Below are positions 8,060-18,522 of a DNA stretch of 64,000 bases, one piece after another. The notes beneath the pieces are model-generated. The model was not told the DNA's origin. It searched no databases and saw only the letters and a list, made by a program, of their open reading frames with translations. Within the stretch, counting starts at the first letter, position 1; each line of letters opens with the position of its first letter. This DNA comes from Actinomadura macra NBRC 14102 (GTDB lineage Bacteria; Actinomycetota; Actinomycetes; Streptosporangiales; Streptosporangiaceae). A program made the translations under genes and the position numbers. The DNA is taken from NCBI RefSeq assembly GCF_001552215.1, contig NZ_BCQT01000017.1, forward strand, positions 186,001 through 250,000. Direction: 5' to 3'.

Positions 8060-9454
8060 TCAGCCCTCGCCCAGGCGGGTCTTGACGACCTTGCCCATGG
8101 CGTTGCGGGGCAGGGAGTCGACCAGGTGCACCACGCGGGGTCGTTTGTGGACCGACAGCCGCCCGGCGACGAAGTCGATGAGCTGCCGCTCCCCCACGCC
8201 CTCGGCGACCACGTAGGCGGTGACCTGCTCGCCCAGGTCGGCGTGGGGGGTGCCGACGACGGCGGCCTCGCGCACGTCCGGGTGCGCGAGCAGCGCGTTC
8301 TCGATCTCGCCCGCGCCGATCCGGTAGCCGCCGCTCTTGATGAGGTCGGTGGAGGCGCGGCCGACGATGCGGTGCCAGCCGTCCGCGCCGACGGAGGCGA
8401 TGTCGCCGGTGCGGAACCAGCCGTCCGGGGCGAACGACCGCGCCGTGGCCTCGGGCCGGTTGAGGTACCCCTTGAACAGCAGCGGCCCCCGGACGTGCAA
8501 TTCCCCCGGCGTCTCCCCGTCCGGCGGGACGAGGGCGCCGTTCTCGGCGACCAGGCGGGTCTCGACGCCGGGCAGCGGGGTGCCGACGTATCCGGGACGC
8601 CGGTCGCCGTCGGCGCGCGCGCTGATCGTGATGAGGGTCTCGGTCATGCCGTACCGCTCGACGGGCCGGTGCCCGGTGAGTTCGGTGAGCCGTTCGAAGA
8701 CGGGCACCGGGAGGGGCGCGCTGCCGGAGACGAGGAGCCGCGCCCGGCGCAGGGCCTCCGCGGCGGACGGGTCCGCCGCGGTCCTCGACCACACCGTGGG
8801 GACGCCGAAGAAGAGGGTCCCGCCGTCGTCGCGTGCCGCCGCCGCGTACGCCTCGGGCCTGGGCCGCCCCGTGTGCACGAGCGGCGACCCGACCCGCAGG
8901 GGTCCGAGCACACCGAGGACGAGGCCGTGCACGTGGAAGAGGGGCAGCCCGTGGACGAGGACGTCGTCCGGGGTCCACGCCCACGCCTCGGCCAGGGCGT
9001 CCAAGCCTGCCGCCACCGCCCCGCGGGAGATCAGCACGCCCTTCGGCGGGCCCGTCGTACCGCTGGTGTACAGGATCAGCGCGGTCGCGTCCCCGGGCAC
9101 GTCAGGCCGCGCGTGCGAGCCGCCGGCGGGCAGGTCGTCCACGGGGACGATCGGCGGGCCGTCCCCGCTCTCGGTGCCGCGTGCGGCCAGGAGCAGGCTC
9201 GCACCCGAGTCGGTCAGAATGTGGGCGCGCTCGTCGGGACCGGAGTCGGGCGGGAGCGGCACCACGGGGACGCCCGCGAGGATTCCGCCGACGACCGCAG
9301 TGACCGTCTCCAGGCTTGCCGTGGCGTGCACGGCGACGGTGCCCGCGCCGCGGACCTCGGCCGCCACCGCCGACGCCCGTTCGAACAGCGCGCCGCGGTC
9401 CAGCTCTCGGCCCGCGACCCGTACCGGGCCACCCGTCCCCGCGAGCAGGTCCAT
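8060..9454 (-). CDS. AMP-forming acyl-CoA synthetase (MatB/FadD36-like, probable malonyl-CoA synthetase)
   Basis: 464 aa, ANL superfamily, with no long N-terminal extension. It has the phosphate loop YTSGTTGPPKGV (129-140), an ERYGMTET motif, GWFRTGDI in the hinge region and the C-terminal catalytic lysine in LPRNAMGKVVKTRLG. Short length and the RYGMTET spelling are typical of malonate/methylmalonate-CoA ligases, which make malonyl-CoA from the free acid. That substrate is an inference. Its ATG (9452-9454) overlaps the TGA of the CoA-transferase gene as ATGA, so the pair is translationally coupled. The frame that extends to 10858 is antisense read-through. Confidence 0.85.
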   Translation of the reverse strand: MDLLAGTGGPVRVAGRELDRGALFERASAVAAEVRGAGTVAVHATASLETVTAVVGGILAGVPVVPLPPDSGPDERAHILTDSGASLLLAARGTESGDGPPIVPVDDLPAGGSHARPDVPGDATALILYTSGTTGPPKGVLISRGAVAAGLDALAEAWAWTPDDVLVHGLPLFHVHGLVLGVLGPLRVGSPLVHTGRPRPEAYAAAARDDGGTLFFGVPTVWSRTAADPSAAEALRRARLLVSGSAPLPVPVFERLTELTGHRPVERYGMTETLITISARADGDRRPGYVGTPLPGVETRLVAENGALVPPDGETPGELHVRGPLLFKGYLNRPEATARSFAPDGWFRTGDIASVGADGWHRIVGRASTDLIKSGGYRIGAGEIENALLAHPDVREAAVVGTPHADLGEQVTAYVVAEGVGERQLIDFVAGRLSVHKRPRVVHLVDSLPRNAMGKVVKTRLGEG

Positions 9455-10611
9455 CACTCGCTCCTCTCCTGTTCGTCCAGCCACGCCATGACCGTGTCGT
9501 TGTGCTCGCCCAGCAGCGGCGGCGGGGTGTGCGCGCGCGGCGCGGCGCCGTCGAAGCGCAGCGGCGGCCCGGGCAGTTCGATCGGCCCGAGCTCGGGATG
9601 CTCGACCTCGACGACCAGTCCCTGCGAGCGTGTCTGCTCCCAGGAGTACACCTCGTCGATGGACCGGATCGCGCCGGCCGGGACGCCCGCCCCGCCCAGC
9701 CGCGCCAGCCACGCCTCGCAGGTGTCCCCCGCCAGGGCCCGCTCGATGTCGGCGGCCAGCTCGGCGCGACGGCCCGACCGCGCGGGGAGCGTGGCGTAGC
9801 GGGGGTCGTCGGGGTCGAGGCCGACGAGCGGCGCGAACCGCCGCCAGAGACCCTGGTTGGCGACCCCGATCTGGATCTGGCCGTCCGCGCAGCGGAACGT
9901 CCCGTACGGGGCGATGGACGGATGGTCGTTGCCGACCGACTCGGGCGCGTCCCCGGCGACCGTCCAGCGGGTGCCCTGGAACATGTGGGCGCCGACCACC
10001 GAGGCCAGCAGGGACGTGCGGACGACGGCGCCGCGGCCGGTGCGGGTCCGCTCGTACAGCGCGGCGAGCACCCCGGCGACGCCGTTGCCCGCCGCGAGGA
10101 CGTCGGCGACCGACAGCCCGACCTTGCTCGGCGTGCCCGGCGGCCCGGTGACGCTCATGATGCCGGCCTCGCCCTGGACGATCGCGTCGTAGCCGGGCCG
10201 GCCGCCCTCGGGCCCGTCGTGCCCGAACCCGGTGATCGACAGGATGACCAGCCCCGGGTTCAGCTCGTGCAGCCGCTCCACGGGGAAGCCGAGCCGGTCC
10301 ATGACGCCCGTCCGGAAGTTCTCGACGAGGACGTCGGCGTGCCGCACGAGCCGGGTCAGGGTCCGCCGCCCCTCGTCCGACCTGAGGTCGAGGGTGATCG
10401 ACTCCTTGTTCCGGTTGACCGACAGGTAGTAGGTGCTCACGCGGCTCTTCCCCGCGAACGGCGGGCCCCATCCGCGGGTCTCGTCGCCGGTGCCGGGCCG
10501 CTCCACCTTGATCACCCTGGCGCCGAGGTCGGCGAGCGCCATGGTGGCCTGCGGGCCGGCCACCACGCGGCTGAGGTCGATGATCACGACACCGTCGAGC
10601 GGGCCGGGCAC
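9454..10611 (-). CDS. CaiB/BaiF family (class III) CoA-transferase
   Basis: 385 aa. The GTG at 10611 is chosen over a GTG at 10638 because GAAGGAGG stands 6 nt before it. Features are LSRVVAGPQATMALADLGARV near the N-terminus (the CoA-binding start of the family), YYLSVNRNKESITLDL and the catalytic aspartate D142 in GYDAIVQGEAG. These enzymes move CoA between carboxylic acids through an aspartyl-CoA thioester. Coupling to an acyl-CoA synthetase suggests activation of one short or branched (di)carboxylate by two routes. The acid is not identifiable. Confidence 0.9.
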   Translation of the reverse strand: MPGPLDGVVIIDLSRVVAGPQATMALADLGARVIKVERPGTGDETRGWGPPFAGKSRVSTYYLSVNRNKESITLDLRSDEGRRTLTRLVRHADVLVENFRTGVMDRLGFPVERLHELNPGLVILSITGFGHDGPEGGRPGYDAIVQGEAGIMSVTGPPGTPSKVGLSVADVLAAGNGVAGVLAALYERTRTGRGAVVRTSLLASVVGAHMFQGTRWTVAGDAPESVGNDHPSIAPYGTFRCADGQIQIGVANQGLWRRFAPLVGLDPDDPRYATLPARSGRRAELAADIERALAGDTCEAWLARLGGAGVPAGAIRSIDEVYSWEQTRSQGLVVEVEHPELGPIELPGPPLRFDGAAPRAHTPPPLLGEHNDTVMAWLDEQERSE

Positions 10612-10646
10612 GGGCGTCCTCCTTCGGCGGGCGGTCACCTGGAAGT

Positions 10647-11297
10647 ATGCCGTGCGTGCCGACCTTCACCCACCCCGCGCTGGCCGCGCGGCTGCTCGCG
10701 CTGGCGCCGTCCTGCGGGCCGGCGCGGCTGGTGGCCGTGGACGGACCGAGCGGTGCGGGGAAGTCCACCTTCGCCGGATACCTGGCGGCCGTGCTGCTCG
10801 GCGCCCCGGTCGTCCGCTCGGACGACTTCCGGGTCCCGTGGGACGCCGATCCGCTCACCTGGTGGCGGCCCTTGGAGGAATCGGTGCTCGCGCCGCTCCG
10901 GGTGGGACGGCCCGCGCGCCTGCGCCGCTACGACTGGCACCACGACCGCTATGGCCCCGAGGAGGAGGTGCCGCCCGCGCCCGTCCTGCTGGTGGAGGGG
11001 GTCGGTTCCGCGTGGGCGGGGTCGCCCGCCGCCTACCGCATCTGGATCGACGCCCCCCGCGTTCTGCGCCGCGCCCGCGCCCTTGACCGCGACGGCCCCG
11101 GGTACGCAACCGCCTGGGACGCCTGGACGGTCCGCGAGACGGCCTTCTTCGCCGCGGACGGGACGAAGGCGCGGGCCGACCTCCTCGTGGACGGCACCAC
11201 CTTCACCTCACACCGCTTCCGGGCCTACACGAGGGGGCCGGGGTCGTCGCGGGCGTCGACGTCGGCGGACGTGGCGCCGCCGGAGAGCAGCGGGTAG
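10647..11297 (+). CDS. P-loop kinase of the uridine kinase-like type
   Basis: 216 aa. Walker A is VDGPSGAGKST (about 31-41), followed by VVRSDDFRVPWDADPLTWW, a base- or sugar-proximal Asp segment, and PVLLVEGVGSAWAG as the Walker B-like strand. RIWIDAPRVLRRARALDRDG resembles the lid. Actinobacterial proteins of this type are annotated as uridine kinase or left unnamed, and the substrate is unproven. Its last 73 bp (11225-11297) overlap the end of hyuB on the opposite strand. The C-terminal tail (SSRASTSADVAPPESSG) looks like antisense read-through. It is divergent from the CoA-transferase gene. Confidence 0.75.
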   Translation: MPCVPTFTHPALAARLLALAPSCGPARLVAVDGPSGAGKSTFAGYLAAVLLGAPVVRSDDFRVPWDADPLTWWRPLEESVLAPLRVGRPARLRRYDWHHDRYGPEEEVPPAPVLLVEGVGSAWAGSPAAYRIWIDAPRVLRRARALDRDGPGYATAWDAWTVRETAFFAADGTKARADLLVDGTTFTSHRFRAYTRGPGSSRASTSADVAPPESSG

Positions 11298-13069
11298 CCG
11301 GGGCCGCGGTCGAAGAACGGAGCGGGCCCGCGCTCTGCACGCAGGCGCGTGCGCAGCGCAACGGTGGCGTCGGTGTCGACGGTTCCTCCGGCCAGGACGA
11401 CGCCGTAATCATCGCGGGCTCCGGTGGTGGAGACCTTGCCGTCGCGAACGTCCCGGGCCACGCGGGCGGGGTCGCGGTCCAGCGGGTCGCCCCACCCGCC
11501 GCCACCCGTCGTCCGGATGCGGATGACCTGCCCGGCGCGGACGGGACGGCCGTCCACGAGACCGTCCATCTCCTCGCCGTCGATGTCCACCCGGAACGGG
11601 CGGCCGGCGCGTCCCCCGTTGACGCCCCAGCACGACAGGATCGAACGGTCGGCGATCGACATGTAGTGCGCGTCGCGGAGCATCCGCAGGTGCTTGTCGT
11701 AGCCGAGGCCGCCGCGGTGCTCGCCCGGCCCGCCGGAGTCGACCGCGAGGCCGAGGCGCTCGACGACGAAGGGCCAGCGGGCCTCGGCGAACTCGGCCGG
11801 GATGTTGCGGGAGTCGGGGACGATGTGGATCGTGTCCTCGCCGTCGGCGTAGTAGCGGCCGCCCGATCCGCCGCCGAGGACCTCCCGCATCAGGTACGGG
11901 CCCCGGTCGTCCTCGCCGTAGACGCCGGTGTAGCGGATGGTCTCCTGGTCGGCGGGCATCCGGCCGCCGGTCGCCTTGGCGAGCACGCCCGCCAGGACGC
12001 CGAGCAGCCGCAGGATCACGAACGTGCGCGCGTTGGTCGGGGCCGGGAAGACGGGCGTGAGCAAGGTGCCCTTCTCGGGGAACCGCATCTCGATGAGCGG
12101 CACCACCCCCTCGTTGACGTCCAGCTCGGCGGCCCGCTCGGGGCTGTCGGCGAGATTGCGCAGGACGGGCGCCAGCCACTTCTTCAAGAACACCCCGCCC
12201 GCGTAGTCTCCCGCGTGGTTGATGGGCCCCTTGGCCTGCGGGGACGTCCCGGTGAAGTCGATGACGAGGGGGACGTCCGCGGACTTGTCGACGGTCAGCG
12301 TGATGCGCTGGGCGTGCAGGCGCGGCGGGTCCACACCGTCGTGCTCGGCGTAGTCCTCCCAGACGAACGTGCCATCGGGGATCTTGGCGAGCAGCTCGCG
12401 ACGGAACGTCGCGGTCGTCCGGGCGATGATGGCGTCGAAGCACGCCTCCACGGCGGCGCGGCCGTAGCGGGCGAACAGGTCACCGAGACGGCGGGCGCCC
12501 ATCAGGCAGGCCGAGCACTCGGCGTCCAGGTCCCCGGCGAGGGAGTCGGGCATCCGGGAGTTGCGGGTCATGATGGTGAGGGCCGCCTCGTTGGGGACGC
12601 CCTCGTCCCACAGCTTGATCGGCGGCACCATCAGGCCCTCCTCGAAGGCGCTGCGGGCGTGGCTCGGCATCGACCCGGGCACCGCGCCGCCGATGTCGTC
12701 GTGATGGCCGAACGCCTGGACGAACGCGACGACCTCCCCACCGTGGAACACCGGGACGGTGACGCACAGGTCGGGAAGGTGCCCGATGCCGCCTTCGGAC
12801 AGGTACACGTCATTGTGGAAGAACACGTCGCCGGGGCGCATCGTCTCGGGCGGGAAGTCCCGCGCGACCGGGTGGACGAGCGCCGAGTACGAGCGCCCGG
12901 TCAGCTTGCGCAGCCGCCGGTCGTGGACGCCCGCGCGGAAGTCGTGCGCGTCGCGGATCATCGGGGAGCGGGCCGTCCGGGCGATGGCGGTCTCGACCTC
13001 GCGCTCGACGGACGCGAGTGTGCCCTCGACGATCTCCAGCAGGACCGGGTCGGCGATCGGGCCGCTCAC
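11225..13069 (-). CDS. hyuB: Hydantoinase B / oxoprolinase family protein
   Basis: 614 aa from a GTG at 13069 whose GTGA overlaps the hyuA stop. The subunit begins MSGPIADPVLLEIVEGTLAS and has the family stretches PGDVFFHNDVYLSEGG, GHHDDIGGAVPGSMPSHA and EDTIHIVPDSRN. In the N-methylhydantoinase/acetophenone carboxylase/oxoprolinase family, HyuA and HyuB form an ATP-dependent complex that opens cyclic amides or carboxylates ketones. The exact substrate here is unknown. With the hydroxylase, PucR and AllFGH genes further on, a cyclic ureide or imide is a reasonable guess. Confidence 0.92.
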   Translation of the reverse strand: MSGPIADPVLLEIVEGTLASVEREVETAIARTARSPMIRDAHDFRAGVHDRRLRKLTGRSYSALVHPVARDFPPETMRPGDVFFHNDVYLSEGGIGHLPDLCVTVPVFHGGEVVAFVQAFGHHDDIGGAVPGSMPSHARSAFEEGLMVPPIKLWDEGVPNEAALTIMTRNSRMPDSLAGDLDAECSACLMGARRLGDLFARYGRAAVEACFDAIIARTTATFRRELLAKIPDGTFVWEDYAEHDGVDPPRLHAQRITLTVDKSADVPLVIDFTGTSPQAKGPINHAGDYAGGVFLKKWLAPVLRNLADSPERAAELDVNEGVVPLIEMRFPEKGTLLTPVFPAPTNARTFVILRLLGVLAGVLAKATGGRMPADQETIRYTGVYGEDDRGPYLMREVLGGGSGGRYYADGEDTIHIVPDSRNIPAEFAEARWPFVVERLGLAVDSGGPGEHRGGLGYDKHLRMLRDAHYMSIADRSILSCWGVNGGRAGRPFRVDIDGEEMDGLVDGRPVRAGQVIRIRTTGGGGWGDPLDRDPARVARDVRDGKVSTTGARDDYGVVLAGGTVDTDATVALRTRLRAERGPAPFFDRGPGYPLLSGGATSADVDARDDPGPLV

Positions 13070-15093
13070 CGGGTCACCACCAGGTTGCCGAAGCCGTCGG
13101 GCCGGGCCTGGAAGCCCGGGTGCAGGGGCAACGTGGAGCCGAACTCCTCGACCACCGCCGGGCCCTTCACGACGTCGCCCGGCGCGAGCCCGTCCCTGCG
13201 GTAGACCACCGCGTCCTCCCACGAGTCGTAGTAGACCCGCCGGGTGCCGGTGCGGGCGCGCGACGGGTCGCCGTCGCCCGGCGGGCGTTCGCGCGGCCGC
13301 GGACGGGTGATCGGGCCGATCCCCGACACCCGGAGGTTCACCCACTCGACCGGATGCCGCGGGTCGTCGCGGTAGCAGTACCCGTAGAGGGCCTCGTGGG
13401 CGTCGTGGAAGCGCCGCACCACCGCGGCGCGGAACGCCTCGTCCGGTGGGCCGTCGGGGGCGGGGACCCGGACCTCGAACGCCTGCCCGTAGTAACGCAG
13501 GTCGGCGGAGCGGGCGTAGCGCCGGTCGTCGCCGAAACCCTCGCGGGCGAGCGCCTCCGCCGCCTCCCCCTCAAGCTCGGCGAACACCCCGGCCAGCAGC
13601 GCCGGGTCCAGTTCCGCGTCGCGGACGACGCGGGTGCGCACGTAGTCGTTCCTGACGTCCACCGTCAGCAGCCCGAACGCCGAGAGGTTCCCGGGATTCT
13701 CCGGGATCACCGCGGACGGCAGGCCGAGGACGTCCAGCAACCGGCAGGCCAGCAGGGGTCCCGATCCGCCGAACGCGACGAGCGGGTAGTCGCGGACGTC
13801 CAGCCCGCGTTTGACGGTGATCTGTCGGATGGCGTTGGCCTGGTTCCACGCCGAGATCTCCAGGATCCCGGCCGCGGCCCGCTCCACGTCCAGCCCGAGC
13901 GCCTTCGCGAGCGCGTCCAGGCCGGTGCGGGCCGCGTCCACGTCCAGGGGGACCTCCCCGCCGAGCAGGTGGGGCGGGATCCGGCCGAGGACGGCGTGCG
14001 CGTCGGTCACCGTGACCTCGGCGCCGCCGCGCCCGTAGCAGAGCGGGCCCGGGTCGGCTCCGGCGCTGCGCGGCCCCACCTTCAGCGCGCCCTCCGGCGA
14101 CCGCCAGGCGACCGACCCGCCGCCCGCTCCCACGGTGACGATGTCGATCATCGGGATCTTGACCGGGTGGCGGCCGATCGCGCCCTCGGTGGTGAGGGTC
14201 GGCTCGCCGTCCAGGACGACCGCGACGTCGGTGGAGGTCCCGCCGCCGTCCAGCGTCACGACCGACCCGCCGACGGCGAACGCCGCGCCGAGCGCGCCCG
14301 CCGCCGGGCCCGACAGCACCGTCGTGATCGGCTGCCGGGCGACCTCCCCGGCCGACAGGACCCCGCCGTTGCTCTTCATCACCAGCAGCCGGGACGCGAC
14401 GCGCCCGGCGATCCGCGCGAGGTAGCCGTTCATCGCGGGCTTGACGGCCACGTCGACCAGCGTCGTCACCGACCGCTCGTACTCGCGGTACTCGCGCAGC
14501 ACCTCGCACGACAGCGACACCACCGCGTCCGGATGCTCGCGCCGCAGGACCTCCCGCATCGCCAGCTCGTGCGACGGATCGGCGTAGGAGTGCAGGAAGC
14601 ACACACCGATCGCGCGGATCCCCGCCGCGCGGAACCAGCGCGCCGCCGCGACCGCGGACGGTTCGTCGAATGGGCGCAGCTCCGCGCCGGTGTGGTCGAG
14701 CCGCCCGCCGACGCCCCGGACCCGGTGCACCGGGACGATCCTCGGCGGCTTCACCCAGAAGTAGCTGTTGCCGTAGCCGTCCGGGACGCTCTGCCGGGCG
14801 ATCTCCAGCACCGACTCGAAACCCGCCGTCGTGACGAAGCCGAGGTCCCCGACGCGGTCCTCCAGCAGCCGGTTCGTCGCCACGGTCGTGCCGTGGACCA
14901 GCGCCGTCACCTCCGCCGGTCCGGCGCCCGCAAGGCGCAGCGCCTTGGCCGCGCCGTCGGCGAACCCCTCGGCGGGATCGGCGGGCGTCGAGGGCGTCTT
15001 GGTCGTGACGATCTCGCCGGTGTCCTCGTCCAGCGCGACGACGTCGGTGAACGTCCCGCCCGTGTCGATCCCGATCCGCAGCCTTCGTGCCAT
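13066..15093 (-). CDS. hyuA: Hydantoinase A / oxoprolinase family protein
   Basis: 675 aa from the ATG at 15093. It starts MARRLRIGIDTGGTFTDVVAL, the ASKHA-type phosphate-binding loop of HyuA, then ALVHGTTVATNRLLEDR and VLSGPAAGALGAAFAVG. It binds and hydrolyses ATP to phosphorylate the substrate for the HyuB subunit. The pair starts 132 bp from the divergent FKBP gene, so a regulatory region for both lies at 15094-15225. A frame extending to 15513 exists but would run through the FKBP gene antisense and lacks family homology. Confidence 0.93.
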   Translation of the reverse strand: MARRLRIGIDTGGTFTDVVALDEDTGEIVTTKTPSTPADPAEGFADGAAKALRLAGAGPAEVTALVHGTTVATNRLLEDRVGDLGFVTTAGFESVLEIARQSVPDGYGNSYFWVKPPRIVPVHRVRGVGGRLDHTGAELRPFDEPSAVAAARWFRAAGIRAIGVCFLHSYADPSHELAMREVLRREHPDAVVSLSCEVLREYREYERSVTTLVDVAVKPAMNGYLARIAGRVASRLLVMKSNGGVLSAGEVARQPITTVLSGPAAGALGAAFAVGGSVVTLDGGGTSTDVAVVLDGEPTLTTEGAIGRHPVKIPMIDIVTVGAGGGSVAWRSPEGALKVGPRSAGADPGPLCYGRGGAEVTVTDAHAVLGRIPPHLLGGEVPLDVDAARTGLDALAKALGLDVERAAAGILEISAWNQANAIRQITVKRGLDVRDYPLVAFGGSGPLLACRLLDVLGLPSAVIPENPGNLSAFGLLTVDVRNDYVRTRVVRDAELDPALLAGVFAELEGEAAEALAREGFGDDRRYARSADLRYYGQAFEVRVPAPDGPPDEAFRAAVVRRFHDAHEALYGYCYRDDPRHPVEWVNLRVSGIGPITRPRPRERPPGDGDPSRARTGTRRVYYDSWEDAVVYRRDGLAPGDVVKGPAVVEEFGSTLPLHPGFQARPDGFGNLVVTR

Positions 15094-15225
15094 GGACAAC
15101 GGTCTACCGGACGCCGTCCACCTGCGGAACCGTCGCGATGTGACAACGGGCCGGACGTTCTTTGGCAGCACGCGCGGCACTAGGCTTGCACCTTCATCGA
15201 CCGACACGACCGCTGGAGCCCGTCC

Positions 15226-15600
15226 ATGGCGCTTGAACGCCCCGAGATCGACTTCCCCGAGGGACAGCCGCCCGCCTACCTCGACATCACCGACATCACC
15301 GAGGGCGACGGCCCGGAGGCCGCCAAGGGCTCGAACGTGTCGATGCACTATGTCGGCGTGTCCTGGTCCACGGGCGAGGAGTTCGACGCGTCCTGGAACC
15401 GCGGCGGCACCTTCGACTTCCCGCTCGGCGGCGGGCGGGTCATCAAGGGCTGGGACATGGGGATCGTGGGGATGAAGGTCGGCGGGCGGCGCAAGCTCGT
15501 CATCCCGCCGCACCTGGCCTACGGTGACCGCAGCCCGAGCCCCGCCATCAAGCCCGGCGAGACGCTCATCTTCGTGGTCGACCTCGTGGCGGTCGACTGA
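15226..15600 (+). CDS. FKBP-type peptidyl-prolyl cis-trans isomerase
   Basis: 124 aa, a single FKBP domain without a signal peptide, so cytoplasmic. Recognisable are VSMHYVGVSWSTGEEFDASW, FPLGGGRVIKGWDMGIVGMKVGGRRKLVIPPHLAYG and ETLIFVVDLVAVD, holding the aromatic FK506-pocket residues. It resembles the small stand-alone FKBPs of streptomycetes. It catalyses proline isomerisation in folding. It appears to be monocistronic, with a hairpin at 15691-15733 behind it. Confidence 0.95.
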   Translation: MALERPEIDFPEGQPPAYLDITDITEGDGPEAAKGSNVSMHYVGVSWSTGEEFDASWNRGGTFDFPLGGGRVIKGWDMGIVGMKVGGRRKLVIPPHLAYGDRSPSPAIKPGETLIFVVDLVAVD

Positions 15601-15690
15601 GCAGTGTTTCGAAGTCTTGGCCCACGGTGACCGTGCTGGGCGAGCGCGACATCCCTTCGCGGTCTTCCCGGTGAGGCCCCGAGGATCAAA

Positions 15691-15733
15691 CGGCGGGCAA
15701 TCCGGGGTGAAATTCGGCCCCGGGTGCCCGCCG
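15691..15733 (+). terminator. Long interrupted hairpin after the FKBP gene
   Basis: CGGCGGGCA (15691-15699) pairs with TGCCCGCCG (15725-15733), and inside it CCGGGG (15702-15707) pairs with CCCCGG (15718-15723). It separates the FKBP gene from the ABC operon and is a plausible terminator; no T run follows. Confidence 0.5.
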
Positions 15734-15773
15734 TCGCTGTGCCGGCGTCCAGGCCGTCCGGTATCAGGGACGC

Positions 15774-16729
<956 letters not shown>

Positions 16730-16730
<1 letters not shown>

Positions 16731-17587
16731 TGGCCGCGCCCGCGCCACAGCCCGCCGCCGCGCCCCCGCCCGCGCCGCAGCCGGGACCCGCGGGCGCGCG
16801 CACCGCCCGGCGCGTGAAGTTCGGCCACGTCCTGTCCGCGGAGTGGACGAAGATCCGCACCGTGAAATCGACGTTCTGGACGTTGCTCGCCGGGGCCGTA
16901 GTCCTGATCGGGTTCTCCGCGCTGTGGGCGCTGGCCTTCAGCGCGTCCTACGACGAGATGAGCGCGGGCGACCGGGCGAGTTTCACGCCGATGCTGCCCA
17001 CACAGGTCGCGTTCTACTTCGGCATGGTGATCTTCGGGGCGCTCGGGGTGCTGGTGATCACCTCCGAGCACGCCACCGGGATGATCCGGACCGCGCTGAC
17101 CGCGGTGCCGCGCCGCGCCCACTACCTGGCGGCCAAGACGACCGTGCTCGGCACCGTCGTGCTGCTCGTCGGGCTCGTCGTCTCGTTCGCGTGCTTCTAC
17201 GCCGCCCAGGCCATCCTCGCGACCAAGGACCTCGACGGCTCGCTCGGCGACCCGGGGATGCTCCGCTCGGTCGGCGGCGGCGGCCTCTACCTGGCGCTGA
17301 TCGCGGTGCTGGCGCTCGCCATCGGCACGCTGCTGCGGCACACCGCCGGGTCGATCGTCGTGGTCTTCGTGGTGATGTTCGTCCTCGGGATCGTGGGCGG
17401 CTTCCTGCCCGGCTCGTGGGGCGAGAAGGTCAACGAGTTCCTGCCGTCCAACGCCGGGGGCGCGATCCTGTCGCCGGTGCGGCAGTCCGGTGAGCTCGCG
17501 CCGTGGACGGGGCTCGGGCTGTTCGCGGTGTACACGTTCGTCGTGCTGGCCGCGGCGCTGGTCATGTTCGAGAAGCGCGACGCATGA
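16730..17587 (+). CDS. ABC-2 type transporter permease
   Basis: 285 aa from the ATG at 16730, which overlaps the ATPase stop (TGATG). A Pro/Ala-rich cytoplasmic head (residues 2-25) leads to HVLSAEWTKIRTVKSTFW, the usual coupling segment of this permease group, and then six predicted membrane spans. ITSEHATGMIRTALTAVPRR between spans is characteristic of actinobacterial ABC-2 permeases. It forms the membrane half of the exporter with the preceding ATPase. Confidence 0.92.
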
Positions 17588-17670
17588 GCCCCACCCTTAC
17601 GCCCGGCCCGGTCCCGTGCGGCGCTGGCCAGGCGGACCGGTATGTGGGCGGACCGGTATGTGGGCGACGC

Positions 17671-18318
17671 TCAGCGGGAGCGGCGGCGGCCCAGAAGGTA
17701 GCCGACGGCCACGCCCACGAGGGCGACCAGGCCGCCGGTCGCGAAGGCGGCGGCCATCGGCCAGACCGGGGGGACCGGGCCGCCGGACGGCGCGGCGGCG
17801 CGTCCGGTGTAGACCGCACCCGCAGACGGCACTGACGGTGCGGCGGGCGGCCCCGGCGGCGCGGGCGCGGCAGGCGACACGGGTGCGGTCAGGTCGTGCT
17901 CCACAGCGGCGAAGAACTCGGCCGCCGTTCGCTTCGCGACGCTGCCGAGCATGCGCTGTCCGACACCGCCGACCATCCCGCCCACGACCGCGTCCGCGTC
18001 GTAGTCGACGCGGGTCGAGCCGCCGCCGTCGGTCAGGCGGACGCGGACGGTGGCGTCCACCGTGCCGGGCGCTCCCTGTCCGCGGGCGCGCAGCGTGAAC
18101 GAGCGCGGCGGATCGGGGTCGGCGAGCTCGACCCGTCCCACGTAGGTGCCCTTGATGGACGCGACGCCCGCCGTGACCGTCATGCGGTAGTCGTCGGGAG
18201 CGGTCTCCTCCAGGGAGACGCAGCCGGGGATCGTCCGCGCCAGGACGGCCGGGTCCTGGAGCGCGTCCCAGACGCGAGCGAGTGGAGCGGCGACGCTGGC
18301 ACTACCGGTGACCTGCAT
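17671..18318 (-). CDS. coxG: CoxG-like SRPBCC protein with a C-terminal membrane anchor
   Basis: 215 aa. Residues 1-145 form the START/SRPBCC domain of the CoxG family (MQVTGSASVAAPLARVWDAL, PGCVSLEE, DADAVVGGMVGGVGQRML). A Pro/Ala-rich linker and a single C-terminal transmembrane helix follow (WPMAAAFATGGLVALVGVAVGY), ending in RRRSR. In Oligotropha CoxG tethers CO dehydrogenase to the cytoplasmic membrane. It lies just past the coxL end, separated by the oppositely oriented deacetylase gene, so it probably serves the hydroxylase encoded at 19311-23198. Confidence 0.88.
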   Translation of the reverse strand: MQVTGSASVAAPLARVWDALQDPAVLARTIPGCVSLEETAPDDYRMTVTAGVASIKGTYVGRVELADPDPPRSFTLRARGQGAPGTVDATVRVRLTDGGGSTRVDYDADAVVGGMVGGVGQRMLGSVAKRTAAEFFAAVEHDLTAPVSPAAPAPPGPPAAPSVPSAGAVYTGRAAAPSGGPVPPVWPMAAAFATGGLVALVGVAVGYLLGRRRSR

Positions 18319-18522
18319 GTCCCGACTCTAGAGAATGCCGCCACCGCGCCGAACGGCAACATGTGCCGAGGGCGCGCCGAGGATTGGGCAGTTCCGGCGG
18401 CGTGGGGCCGGGCATCGCCACAATGTCCGGTAGGTCCCGTGACTCCGCGAACCCCCGGCCGCTTCGGCGCGTCAACCGTTGCGGGACCAGACTCCCCCCG
18501 ACTGGAACGGAGAACGCGGCTG

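Noticed and set aside
8060..10858. A 932-codon frame joining the acyl-CoA synthetase to upstream sequence
   Set aside because: Only residues from the ATG at 9454 match the ANL family; the upstream part is antisense or frame-shifted over the CoA-transferase gene, which has its own ribosome-binding site.
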